A stretch of 19,136 nucleotides of DNA from Betaproteobacteria bacterium (GTDB taxonomy: Bacteria; Pseudomonadota; Gammaproteobacteria; Burkholderiales; Casimicrobiaceae). The notes beneath the pieces are model-generated. The model saw only the letters and a list, made by a program, of their open reading frames with translations, ran no database searches and had not been told where the DNA came from. How positions within the stretch are numbered: the stretch's first letter is position 1; each line of letters opens with the position of its first letter. The stretch lies in NCBI GenBank assembly GCA_003153335.1, contig PLYG01000049.1, forward strand, positions 1-19,136, read 5' to 3'. The position numbers and the translations under genes were made by a program. This document shows positions 1 to 7,492 of this stretch, piece by piece.

Positions 1-2
1 TC

Positions 3-1913
3 GACGACGCCATCGTGGTGCGGGAAAACATAGTTCGCCATCTCGGAATTGGCAAGGACCACTTCACGGCCGCACGCGAAGGTACCGAGGAGGTGGGTCT
101 CGCGGTCATGGCGACCACATTCACGATCGTTGCCGTGTTCCTGCCGGTCGCTTTCATGGGCGGCATCATCGGGTTGTTTTTCTACCAGTTCGGCGTGACG
201 GTCGCGGTCGCGGTTCTGGTGTCGCTGTTCGTCAGTTTTACGCTGGACCCAATGCTGTCATCGATCTGGCATGATCCCCCCGAGAACCGCTTCCGCCGTC
301 TGCCGCGGCTGGGCGCGCTGATGCAGCGTTTTGAAAGCGGGGTCGAGGGCGCGCATCGCGTGTATGGCCGCTGGCTTGGCTGGGCGCTGAACCATCGCAA
401 GACAGTCCTTTGCATCGCGGTCGGCGCACTGATCGGCGCCTTCGCAATTGTTATCGCGGGCGCGGTGGGCAGCGAATTCATACCGGAGTCCGACGAAAGC
501 GAGCTGACGATCCGTCTGTCCACGCCGGTGGGGTCCAGCCTTGCGTACACCGAGGCGAAAGTCGACCAGGCCGAGAAATCATTGCGTGAATTTCCGGAAG
601 TCAGGCAGATTTACTCCCGGATCGGCACCAGCAACGGCCGTAACACGTCATTTCTCAATGTCAAGCTGGAACACAAGGCGGAGCGCAAGCTCACCCAGAA
701 GGAACTGGAACAGAAGTTCCGGGAACGGCTACGCCGCATTGTCGGCATTGAATTGTCGGTAGGATGGATGCGCCCGATCCAGGTCTCGATAGTCGGTCCC
801 GATGCGGAACGTCTGCAGGAAATCGGCGCCGAGGTCGAGCGCGCACTGACGAAGATAAAGGGCGTCACCGAGATCGAGTCCAGCGAAAAAGCAGCCAGCC
901 CGACGCTTGCGATTCGCATCAATCGCCAGCTGGCAAGCGACCTGGGGCTCACGTTGTCGCAGATCGCCAACGCGACCCGGCCGCTGATCGCCGGCGACTC
1001 CGTGACCACATGGCTGGGTCCCGACGGACAGAACTACGACGTGCTGGTCCGGCTGCCCGAAGGCCAGCGCCAAAGCATCGCCGATTTCGAACAGCTGTAC
1101 CTGCAATCGACCCTGACCAACAGCGACGGCACGCCGCAGATGATTCCGCTGCGACAGATCGCGGAATTCGTCGACACGACGAGCCCGAAAATCATCACCC
1201 GGATGGACTTGCAGCGCCAACTTACCTTGTCCGCAAGCGTCGAGGGCCGCCCGCAAGGCGACGTCGGCCAGGACGTGTCCAGGCTGACCAAGGAAATGCA
1301 GTTGCCCGCAGGCTACCGGTTCAACGTAGGCGGTCAGACCAGACAGATGCTCGAGTCGTTCAACTATGCACTGGTTGCGCTGGGCATCGCGGTCATTTTC
1401 ATTTACCTGATCCTGGCGTCGCAATTCGGCAGTTTCCTGCAACCGGTCGCCATCATGGCATCGCTGCCGCTGTCGCTCGTAGGGGTGTTCGTTGCGCTGG
1501 CGGTCACCCGCAGCACCCTCAATATTTTCTCGGTGATCGGCATCATCATGCTCATGGGGCTGGTCACCAAGAACGCGATCCTGTTGATCGACTTCACCAA
1601 CCAGGCGAGGAAGCGCGGATTGGATCGCGTTGCCGCGCTGCGGGAGGCCGGCCAAGTGCGCCTGCGTCCGATCCTGATGACAACGGCCGCGATGATTTTC
1701 GGCATGATGCCCCTCGCACTGGGCTTGGGCGAAGGCAGCGAGGGCAATGCGACGATGGGGCGCGCCATAATCGGCGGCGTGATTTCGTCGACCCTGCTCA
1801 CGCTTGTCGTGGTCCCCGTCGTTTACACCTATCTCGATGGCATGGCGGCCTGGTTCAGCTCGTGGCGATCCCGCCGCAGGGCCCGCGTGGAGCAGCCGGC
1901 GGCCGCCGATTGA
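3..1913 (+). CDS. RND-family multidrug efflux permease, C-terminal part (5' truncated by window edge)
   Basis: Inner-membrane proton-driven drug/proton antiporter subunit of a tripartite efflux pump (HAE1/AcrB-like). The reading frame is open from the window edge and begins with Asp-Asp-Ala-Ile-Val-Val-Arg-Glu-Asn, the TM4 proton-relay motif equivalent to AcrB D407/D408, so about the first 400 residues lie outside. The next membrane segments, a large periplasmic porter/docking loop (roughly visible residues 155-445) and a second membrane bundle follow. That bundle contains Gly-Leu-Val-Thr-Lys-Asn-Ala-Ile-Leu-Leu-Ile-Asp-Phe, whose Lys matches the AcrB TM10 relay lysine. About 636 residues are visible, consistent with a full protein of 1020-1050 aa. 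A TolC-family gene lies 1.1 kb downstream and could supply the outer channel. The substrate cannot be told from sequence. The family is certain; the exact subfamily is not. Confidence 0.95.
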   Translation, partial: DDAIVVRENIVRHLGIGKDHFTAAREGTEEVGLAVMATTFTIVAVFLPVAFMGGIIGLFFYQFGVTVAVAVLVSLFVSFTLDPMLSSIWHDPPENRFRRLPRLGALMQRFESGVEGAHRVYGRWLGWALNHRKTVLCIAVGALIGAFAIVIAGAVGSEFIPESDESELTIRLSTPVGSSLAYTEAKVDQAEKSLREFPEVRQIYSRIGTSNGRNTSFLNVKLEHKAERKLTQKELEQKFRERLRRIVGIELSVGWMRPIQVSIVGPDAERLQEIGAEVERALTKIKGVTEIESSEKAASPTLAIRINRQLASDLGLTLSQIANATRPLIAGDSVTTWLGPDGQNYDVLVRLPEGQRQSIADFEQLYLQSTLTNSDGTPQMIPLRQIAEFVDTTSPKIITRMDLQRQLTLSASVEGRPQGDVGQDVSRLTKEMQLPAGYRFNVGGQTRQMLESFNYALVALGIAVIFIYLILASQFGSFLQPVAIMASLPLSLVGVFVALAVTRSTLNIFSVIGIIMLMGLVTKNAILLIDFTNQARKRGLDRVAALREAGQVRLRPILMTTAAMIFGMMPLALGLGEGSEGNATMGRAIIGGVISSTLLTLVVVPVVYTYLDGMAAWFSSWRSRRRARVEQPAAAD

Positions 1914-1946
1914 AGTAGAATGATTGGCCCGGCCTGCAGCAAAGCT

Positions 1947-1955
1947 TGCTATAAT
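1947..1955 (+). promoter_or_regulatory. Extended -10 promoter for the pcm-like/rhodanese/tolC unit
   Basis: The bases TG-C-TATAAT form a consensus extended -10 element (TGn at 1947-1949, TATAAT at 1950-1955). No good -35 exists at 16-18 bp; TTGGCC at 1924 is 20 bp away, which fits extended -10 use. Predicted transcription would start near 1962, leaving a leader of about 35 nt before the ATG at 1997. This is inferred from sequence only. Confidence 0.6.
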
Positions 1956-1967
1956 GACCGGCGGTCA
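1955..1967. promoter_or_regulatory. Perfect 13-bp palindrome, candidate TetR-family operator
   Basis: TGACCG-G-CGGTCA is a perfect inverted repeat with a one-base centre. It overlaps the last base of the TATAAT box and covers the predicted transcription start, where a bound repressor would block RNA polymerase. TGACCG-type half-sites next to RND pumps are typical of TetR/AcrR-family repressors. No regulator gene is in the window; it may lie upstream of the truncated pump gene. The palindrome is seen; its regulator is inferred. Confidence 0.5.
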
Positions 1968-1996
1968 GTTAAACAAAAACACTCAGCGAACCCGCT

Positions 1997-2662
1997 ATGA
2001 ATCCCGAAACAGCCCGCTTCAACATGGTCGAGCAGCAAATCCGCACGTGGGACGTGCTCGACTCCCAGATCCTCGATTTGCTCTTTGCCGTCAAACGCGA
2101 AGAGTTCGTGCCGCGTGCGTATCGCAGCCTGGCCTTCGCGGATCTCGAGATTCCGCTCAACGACTCCCGCAACCTCGGGCAGAGAATGTGGCCGCCGAAG
2201 CTTGAAGCGCGGGTACTGCAGGAACTGCATGTACAGCCGACCGATGAAGTACTGGAGGTCGGCACCGGAAGCGGCTATTTGACCGCGCTGCTTGCGCATC
2301 GCGCGCAGCGCGTAACCAGTGTCGAGATCGATGCCGGACTCGCCGCTGCGGCCCGCGCGCAACTCGCCGCGCACAACATCACCAATGCCCAGGTGGAAAC
2401 CGGCGATGGGGCGCGCGGATGGCGCGCCGGCCAACTATTTGACGTCATTGTCCTGACTGGCTCGACACCGGTGCTGCCCCGCGCGCTGAGCGATCAGCTC
2501 AAGCCGGGTGGGCGGCTCTTTGCCGTAGTCGGCGCCGAACCGGCGATGCATGGCCGTCTGGTGACCAAGGGGGAATCCGGCCAGCCGAACGCGAAGGATC
2601 TGTTCGAAACGGTGATCGCCCCCCTGGTCAATGCGATGCAACTCGAACGGTTCGTTTTTTGA
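1997..2662 (+). CDS. Protein-L-isoaspartate O-methyltransferase family protein (atypical)
   Basis: SAM-dependent methyltransferase of the PCMT family, 221 aa, about the usual length, cytosolic. The SAM-binding motif I reads Leu-Glu-Val-Gly-Thr-Gly-Ser-Gly-Tyr-Leu (residues 86-95). It is followed by the acidic ribose-binding segment (Val-Glu-Ile-Asp, 109-112), Gly-Asp-Gly-Ala-Arg-Gly-Trp (136-142) and Leu-Lys-Pro-Gly-Gly-Arg-Leu (168-174), all in family order. The Gly-Gln-Thr-Ile-Ser segment that precedes motif I in classical enzymes is replaced by Gly-Gln-Arg-Met-Trp-Pro-Pro (61-67), so the active-site Ser is missing. True isoaspartate repair is therefore doubtful. It is the first gene after the palindrome-covered promoter. 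Its TGA overlaps the TTG start of the rhodanese gene, so the two are probably translationally coupled. The Shine-Dalgarno sequence is weak. Confidence 0.88.
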   Translation: MNPETARFNMVEQQIRTWDVLDSQILDLLFAVKREEFVPRAYRSLAFADLEIPLNDSRNLGQRMWPPKLEARVLQELHVQPTDEVLEVGTGSGYLTALLAHRAQRVTSVEIDAGLAAAARAQLAAHNITNAQVETGDGARGWRAGQLFDVIVLTGSTPVLPRALSDQLKPGGRLFAVVGAEPAMHGRLVTKGESGQPNAKDLFETVIAPLVNAMQLERFVF

Positions 2663-2982
2663 TTCGGCGGATCAGCGCGACCGCACTCAGGGACCGGCTG
2701 GAGGCGGCCGAAGATGCGCCGTTTCTGCTCGACGTGCGCGAGCCGCGGGAGTTCGCGTACTGCAGCATAGACGGTGCTGTGTCGATTCCGCTCGGGGAGT
2801 TGCCCGGAAGAGCCCATGAGTTGCCGGCCGGACGCGAGATTGTTGCGATCTGTCACCATGGGATGCGCAGCCTCCAGGCAGCGGCCTTTCTTGGGCAGAC
2901 GCTGGCGCTCGACGTGATGAATCTGCAAGGCGGCGTCGCCGCATGGGCGCGCGAGGTCGATCCGTCGATGAAACAATATTGA
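2659..2982 (+). CDS. Single-domain rhodanese-like protein
   Basis: A compact 107-aa rhodanese domain with no signal peptide, so a cytosolic sulfurtransferase candidate. The active-site loop is Cys-His-His-Gly-Met-Arg-Ser (Cys65 to Ser71), with the persulfide-forming Cys and the closing Arg of the CxxxxR pattern. The upstream Leu-Leu-Asp-Val-Arg-Glu-Pro-Arg-Glu-Phe (23-32) and the downstream Leu-Gln-Gly-Gly-Val-Ala-Ala-Trp complete the family signature. The start is TTG at 2659, overlapping the stop of the preceding methyltransferase gene (TTGA); no ATG is available in frame that keeps the first beta strand. Its sulfur donor and acceptor cannot be inferred from the neighbours. Confidence 0.88.
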   Translation: MIRRISATALRDRLEAAEDAPFLLDVREPREFAYCSIDGAVSIPLGELPGRAHELPAGREIVAICHHGMRSLQAAAFLGQTLALDVMNLQGGVAAWAREVDPSMKQY

Positions 2983-3056
2983 GTGCTTATCCGGGCGTGG
3001 CTTGGCACGAATGATTCTTCCGCGCCTGCACCCTGCGCGAAAACGTGGTGAGACGA

Positions 3057-4391
3057 ATGAACAAATCTTTGCTTGCGGTACTGATTGGAACCCTGTTTGC
3101 CACGTCTGCGGCGGCGGACGACCTGCTGCAGCTGTATCGGGAGGCGCGCCAGCAAGACTCCACGCTCGCGTCGGCGAAAGCGGCGTGGCAGGCGACCCAG
3201 GAGAAAATTCCGCAGGCGCAGGCCGGACTGTTGCCGACCGTATCGGTTGCAGGAAGCACGACCTATACCATCCTCGACTCGACGACGGCGGCCTACCTAC
3301 CGGGTTTTACCAAGGTCACGCAGGTCAACAGCAACGTCGCGCTCAATGCGACCGTTTCCGCCAGCCAGCCGCTTTACCGCCGGCAAAACAACATCGTGCT
3401 TGACCAGGCCAAGGTGCAGGTTGCGCAAAGCACGTACGTGCTGCAATCCGCCGACCAGGATCTGGCGCTCCGCCTGGCGCAGGCCTATTTCGATGTGCTG
3501 CTTGCCCAGGATACTTTGGCATTCGTCGGGTCGCAAAAAGCCGCGACGGCGGAATCCCTCGCGCAAGCCAAACGCAATTTCGAGGTCGGCACGGCGACGA
3601 TCACCGATACCAACGACGCGCAGGCCCGCTACGACCTGATTGTCGCGCTGGAAATCGCAACGGTGAATGACATCGAGATCAAGCGCCGCGCGATCGAGGT
3701 GATCATTGGCCGGGCCGCGCCGGCGCTCAAGCCGCTGATGTCGAACCCACCCCTGGAAACCCCGGCTCCCGACAATCTCGACGCTTGGGCATCGAAAGCC
3801 GAACAGGGCAACCTGTCGATCCTGGTCGCCAATGCCTCGCTGGACATCGCCAACCTGGAAGTCGACCGCAACCGGGCAGCGAAGGCGCCAGTCGTCGACT
3901 TGATCGGGAGTTACGGCCACGGCGAATTCGCCGGCCTGTCGACCGCTTATCCGGGCACCAGTCTGCGGCAGGGAATCATCGGCATCCAACTCTCGATGCC
4001 TTTATACACCGGTGGGCTGATCGATTCGAGGGTTCGCGAAGCGCTGGCCAGCCAGGACCGGGCGCGGCAGGATCTCGAAGCTGCCAAGCGCAGCGCGGCG
4101 CAATCCGCGCGCACGTCGTTTCTGAATGTCAGTAACGGCATCGCCCAGGTCAAGGCGCTGGAACAGGCCGTCGTTTCAGCCGGCGTAGCGCTCGCGTCCA
4201 GCCAACTGGGCATGGAAGTCGGCGTGCGCACCAACGTCGACGTGCTCAATGCCCAGCAGCAAGTCTTTTCCGCCCGCCGCGACTTGGCCAGCGCGCGCTA
4301 CGCCGTGATCACCAATTCCCTGCGGCTCAAGGCCGCGGCGGGCGCACTGACTGACGCCGATCTGGAGGCAGTCAACCGCACATTGCAGTAG
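3057..4391 (+). CDS. TolC-family outer membrane efflux/secretion channel
   Basis: Outer membrane channel for RND efflux pumps or type I secretion. I chose ATG 3057 over GTG 3045/3048 because GGTGAG lies just upstream and because residues 1-20 then form a clean Sec signal peptide ending Thr-Ser-Ala-Ala-Ala before Asp-Asp. The 444-aa protein fits the family. It shows the two OEP repeats: the first starts at Leu-Leu-Gln-Leu-Tyr with the coiled-coil helices typical of TolC, and the second starts near Ala-Glu-Gln-Gly-Asn-Leu in the middle. A Thr-Asn-Val-Asp-Val-Leu-Asn-Ala-Gln-Gln motif appears near the C-terminus. It lies 74 bp after the rhodanese gene on the same strand, probably in the same transcript. 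Its last 20 bp overlap the end of the convergent waaA, and I see no terminator between them. Confidence 0.92.
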   Translation: MNKSLLAVLIGTLFATSAAADDLLQLYREARQQDSTLASAKAAWQATQEKIPQAQAGLLPTVSVAGSTTYTILDSTTAAYLPGFTKVTQVNSNVALNATVSASQPLYRRQNNIVLDQAKVQVAQSTYVLQSADQDLALRLAQAYFDVLLAQDTLAFVGSQKAATAESLAQAKRNFEVGTATITDTNDAQARYDLIVALEIATVNDIEIKRRAIEVIIGRAAPALKPLMSNPPLETPAPDNLDAWASKAEQGNLSILVANASLDIANLEVDRNRAAKAPVVDLIGSYGHGEFAGLSTAYPGTSLRQGIIGIQLSMPLYTGGLIDSRVREALASQDRARQDLEAAKRSAAQSARTSFLNVSNGIAQVKALEQAVVSAGVALASSQLGMEVGVRTNVDVLNAQQQVFSARRDLASARYAVITNSLRLKAAAGALTDADLEAVNRTLQ

Positions 4392-5676
4392 CCTGCCAAG
4401 CGCGGGTGGCCGCGAGCTGCGCCGCAATCCAGTCCAGCGTTCGCCTGGTCGCGCCGCGATGGGCGGCCAGCAGCTCTGTCCCCGCTACCGTCATCCGGGC
4501 GCGCAGTTCCGGATCGCGCAATAGCGCCGTCGCCTCAACGACGATAGCATCAGCGTCCGCACCCTGCCGGGCAGCCCCCCTCGCCAACGCATCGCGCGCC
4601 GTCTCGGCAAAATTGAAAGTGGACGGACCGATCAGGACCGGCGTGCCAACCGCCAGCGGCTCGATCAGGTTCTGGCCACCCAGCGGCAGCAGACTGCCAC
4701 CGATGAATGCGACGTCTGCGGCGGTGTAATAGGCAAGCATCTCACCCATGGTGTCGCCCAGCACAATGGATATCCCGGCCGGGACCGGCTGCCCGGCACT
4801 ACGGCGCACGAACTGAAGCCCGCGTTGTCCCAGCAGTTCGGCCACCGCGTCGAATCGCTGCGGGTGCCGCGGCACTATCACCAGCAACGCATCCGCTGGC
4901 AACGGCGCACGCGCAAGCGCTGCAAGCAGCAGTGTTTCTTCACCGTCGCGCGTGCTGCCCGCCACCCATACCGGACGTGATTCGCCAAACAGGCGACGCA
5001 GCGCGCGGCCCCGCTCCGCGGTCGTGTCCGGAACCGCAACGTCGAACTTGACATTGCCGGTCACTGCCACCCGGGTGGCGCCCAGCCGGGTCAGCCGTTC
5101 GGCATCCGCTGCGGTCTGGGCGGCCACCCCGGCCAAAGCCTGCAACATGTTCTTGCTCATGCGCGCAAAACGCCCGTAGCCATGCGCCGATTTCTCGGAC
5201 ATCCGCGCGTTGACCAGGAACAACGGAATGCCCCGCGCTGCGGTGCGCAGAATCATGTTCGGCCATAGCTCGGTTTCCATCAGCAGTCCGCAACACGGAC
5301 GACACCAATCGAGGAACTGGCTTGCTCCAAACGACGTGTCGTAAGGAAAATAGGCCTGGGTCACCCGGTTGCCGAACAATGCATGGCCGGTCGCGCGGCC
5401 CGCCGCGGTCATGTGGGTAAGCACGAGGCGGTGATCGGGGTAACGGTCGCGCAATGCCGCGACAAGCGGCTCTGCGGCGCGCGTTTCGCCCACCGACACG
5501 GCGTGAATCCAGATCGCCAGCCGTGCATCCGGCAGGGCGGGATAGCGGCCAAACCGCTCGCCGACATGCCGGCGATAACCCGGTTCCTTCAGACCGCGCC
5601 ACCACAGGCGCAGCAGCGCAAAGGGCAACGCCAGACGCCACAGCAGTTCGTACCATAGCGGCGCGCGCGGGATCAT
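4372..5676 (-). CDS. waaA: 3-deoxy-D-manno-octulosonic acid (Kdo) transferase
   Basis: Transfers Kdo from CMP-Kdo to the lipid A precursor at the cytoplasmic face of the inner membrane, the first step of LPS core assembly. The 434-aa length matches WaaA/KdtA. An N-terminal hydrophobic segment (about residues 8-27) anchors it. Gly-Glu-Arg-Phe-Gly (39-43) holds the family's catalytic Glu. Next come His-Ala-Val-Ser-Val-Gly-Glu (58-64), Glu-Thr-Glu-Leu-Trp-Pro-Asn (134-140), a Gly-Ser-Thr-Arg-Asp-Gly-Glu loop, and the C-terminal Gly-Gly-Ser-Leu-Leu-Pro-Leu-Gly-Gly-Gln-Asn CMP-Kdo-binding signature of this GT30 family. The start ATG overlaps the waaC TGA (ATGA), indicating translational coupling. 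Whether it adds one or two Kdo residues is not visible. Confidence 0.96.
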   Translation of the reverse strand: MIPRAPLWYELLWRLALPFALLRLWWRGLKEPGYRRHVGERFGRYPALPDARLAIWIHAVSVGETRAAEPLVAALRDRYPDHRLVLTHMTAAGRATGHALFGNRVTQAYFPYDTSFGASQFLDWCRPCCGLLMETELWPNMILRTAARGIPLFLVNARMSEKSAHGYGRFARMSKNMLQALAGVAAQTAADAERLTRLGATRVAVTGNVKFDVAVPDTTAERGRALRRLFGESRPVWVAGSTRDGEETLLLAALARAPLPADALLVIVPRHPQRFDAVAELLGQRGLQFVRRSAGQPVPAGISIVLGDTMGEMLAYYTAADVAFIGGSLLPLGGQNLIEPLAVGTPVLIGPSTFNFAETARDALARGAARQGADADAIVVEATALLRDPELRARMTVAGTELLAAHRGATRRTLDWIAAQLAATRAWQATAMCG

Positions 5677-6674
5677 GGCGAAGCCGGTTGCGCACGAGGC
5701 CTTTCGGCGACGGCGGTGAGCAACGTGTTCGCCGCGTCCAGAACCTGCTCGACGTCCGGCACAACCCCGTCTCCGCCCAGGTTGAGAGCCGGGGCGCGCT
5801 CGCCCTGCACGCCCGTCAGCGCCGGATTCGTGGGGCCAAAGAGCGCCAGCGCAGGCGCCCCGGCCGCCACCGCTAGATGCAACAACCCGGTATCGACCCC
5901 GACGACTACCTGGGCAGCGGCGAAAAGGCCCGCAAGCTCCCGCGGCGCCATCCGCGCGGGAACCACCGCGCCCTCAATTCCGGTCGCCAGCCGTTCGCTG
6001 CGTTCACGCTCGAGCGGCGTACCCCAGGGCAGAACGATGCGCAGTCCGCGCCCGGACAACCGCGCAAACAGTTCGCGCCAGTCCGCCTCCGGCCAGAGTT
6101 TGTCGGTGCGACTGGTGGCGTGCAGCGCAACCATGTAGGGAACTGCAACCGGATTCTCTGCTGCGGCGACCGCCACACCATAGCGCGGTGCGCCGTCCGG
6201 TTGAAAGCCCAGTGCCGCGGCCGCGAGTTGGCGGTTGCGCGCAATGGCATGTTGATTCCAGGCAACCCCGTGGCGCACATCATAGGCCAGCGTGGCCAGC
6301 GGCTCACGCGCACTGCTCCAAGTGTAACCGTGGCGTTCACCGCTTGCCTGGCGCATGATCCATGCGCTTTTCAACAAGCCCTGCAAATCGAGCACGACAT
6401 CGTAGGCGCTTTGCCGCAAAGTTTCTTTGAAGCACGCGATTTCATGCCGGCTCCGCTCCGACCACCAGGACCGCCGCCATTTTCGAATGGCGCAAGGAAT
6501 GACGCGCGCCACGCCGGGATGCAGTTCCGGGATGTCGGTGAATGCTTCCTCGCAGACCCAGTCGATCTGCCAGCCGGGTCTTGCCGCGTTGATGTCGCTG
6601 ACCACGGGCAACGCATGAACGACATCGCCCAGGGAAGATGTCTTGATAATGAGGAGGCGGGGGCGCGCTGACAT
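5673..6674 (-). CDS. waaC: Lipopolysaccharide heptosyltransferase I
   Basis: Adds the first L-glycero-D-manno-heptose to Kdo in the LPS inner core (GT9 family, cytosolic, membrane-associated). From ATG 6674 the protein is 333 aa and starts Met-Ser-Ala-Arg-Pro-Arg-Leu-Leu-Ile-Ile-Lys-Thr-Ser-Ser-Leu-Gly-Asp, which aligns with the family N-terminus; the Asp of Leu-Gly-Asp (residue 17) is the catalytic-base position. The open frame runs 15 codons further upstream, but that stretch does not look like protein sequence. The C-terminal half has Gly-Val-Asp-Thr-Gly-Leu-Leu-His-Leu-Ala and Leu-Phe-Gly-Pro-Thr-Asn-Pro, the ADP-heptose-binding region. It is ATGA-coupled to waaA downstream and divergent from the glycosyltransferase gene at 6725. 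Confidence 0.94.
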   Translation of the reverse strand: MSARPRLLIIKTSSLGDVVHALPVVSDINAARPGWQIDWVCEEAFTDIPELHPGVARVIPCAIRKWRRSWWSERSRHEIACFKETLRQSAYDVVLDLQGLLKSAWIMRQASGERHGYTWSSAREPLATLAYDVRHGVAWNQHAIARNRQLAAAALGFQPDGAPRYGVAVAAAENPVAVPYMVALHATSRTDKLWPEADWRELFARLSGRGLRIVLPWGTPLERERSERLATGIEGAVVPARMAPRELAGLFAAAQVVVGVDTGLLHLAVAAGAPALALFGPTNPALTGVQGERAPALNLGGDGVVPDVEQVLDAANTLLTAVAERPRAQPASP

Positions 6675-6679
6675 ACAAT
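6674..6679 (+). promoter_or_regulatory. Candidate -10 box for the GT2/epimerase unit
   Basis: TACAAT (5/6 to consensus) lies in the short divergent gap upstream of the glycosyltransferase gene, with a predicted start near 6686. TTGATA at 6643 is 25 bp away, too far for a standard -35. This is weak evidence, but it favours the later ATG at 6725 as the translation start. Confidence 0.3.
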
Positions 6680-6724
6680 TGCGGTTTTGGGATGCGACAG
6701 CAGATGGCTCAGGATCCACCCTCG

Positions 6725-7492
6725 ATGCGCGCGCCGTTTTCTCTGGTGCTGATCACCCGGAATGCCGGGGCGCAGTTGCGTGCGAGTCTGGATTCTGCGC
6801 GGTTCGCCGATGAGGTGGTCGTGGTCGATTCCGGAAGCGACGATGATACCGTACAAATCGCGGCGTCGTTCGGCGCCCGCGTTATCGATCAACCGTGGCT
6901 GGGCTTTGGTCCGCAAAAGCAGTTCGCCGTCGAACGCGCCCGCCACGACTGGGTGTTGTGCCTCGATGCGGACGAACGGCTGACCCCCGAGCTGGCGTCG
7001 TCGATCGAGTCCGCGCTATCGACACCGCAAGCGGCGGCTTACCGGATGGCGCGCTGCAACCGTTTTCTGGGACGATGGCTGCGGCATGGCGAAGGATATC
7101 CCGACTGGAACGTTCGTCTGTTCGACCGGCGCCGCGCGCGCTGGAGCGATGACGTGGTGCACGAACGCGTGTTGTGCGATGGACCCATCGCCACGCTCGC
7201 CGGCGACCTGCGGCACGAGTCGGGCGAAGCGCTCGATGCCTATCTCGCGAAACAGAATCGCTACACGACGCTGCAGGCCCAGAGACTCCACGACCAGGGC
7301 AAGAGCGCCAGTGTCGTTCAACTGCTCCTGAGCCCGGCGGTCCGCTTCTTCAAGTTTTACTTCCTGAGACTGGGTTTTCTGGATGGCGTCGCGGGTCTAG
7401 TGCACATAGTCATTGGCTGCGGCAACAGTTTTTTGAAACACGCCAAGTTGCTTGCCCTTGAGCGCGCAGCCCGCGAGGCGGTTCGATCATGA
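6725..7492 (+). CDS. Family 2 glycosyltransferase, WaaE/KdtX-like LPS core transferase
   Basis: A GT-A fold sugar transferase, 255 aa from ATG 6725, acting at the cytoplasmic face on the LPS inner core. The opening Phe-Ser-Leu-Val-Leu-Ile-Thr-Arg-Asn and Val-Val-Asp-Ser-Gly-Ser-Asp-Asp (33-40) form the nucleotide-sugar site. Leu-Asp-Ala-Asp-Glu (80-84) is the metal-binding DxD. Downstream, an Arg-Phe-Leu-Gly-Arg-Trp-Leu-Arg-His-Gly segment and Trp-Asn-Val-Arg-Leu-Phe-Asp resemble the WaaE/KdtX group (beta-1,4-glucosyltransferases onto heptose in enterobacteria). In-frame ATGs also occur at 6692 and 6704. I prefer 6725 because family homologs begin close to this point and AGGA lies about 10 nt upstream. 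The gene overlaps the next one by ATGA. The sugar and linkage are not determined. Confidence 0.88.
   Translation: MRAPFSLVLITRNAGAQLRASLDSARFADEVVVVDSGSDDDTVQIAASFGARVIDQPWLGFGPQKQFAVERARHDWVLCLDADERLTPELASSIESALSTPQAAAYRMARCNRFLGRWLRHGEGYPDWNVRLFDRRRARWSDDVVHERVLCDGPIATLAGDLRHESGEALDAYLAKQNRYTTLQAQRLHDQGKSASVVQLLLSPAVRFFKFYFLRLGFLDGVAGLVHIVIGCGNSFLKHAKLLALERAAREAVRS

Noticed and set aside
764..1918. Long open frame (384 codons) overlapping the RND gene in another + frame
   Set aside because: It is arginine/alanine-rich, has no recognisable motif and lies wholly inside a well-supported coding sequence; a codon-bias shadow in GC-rich DNA.
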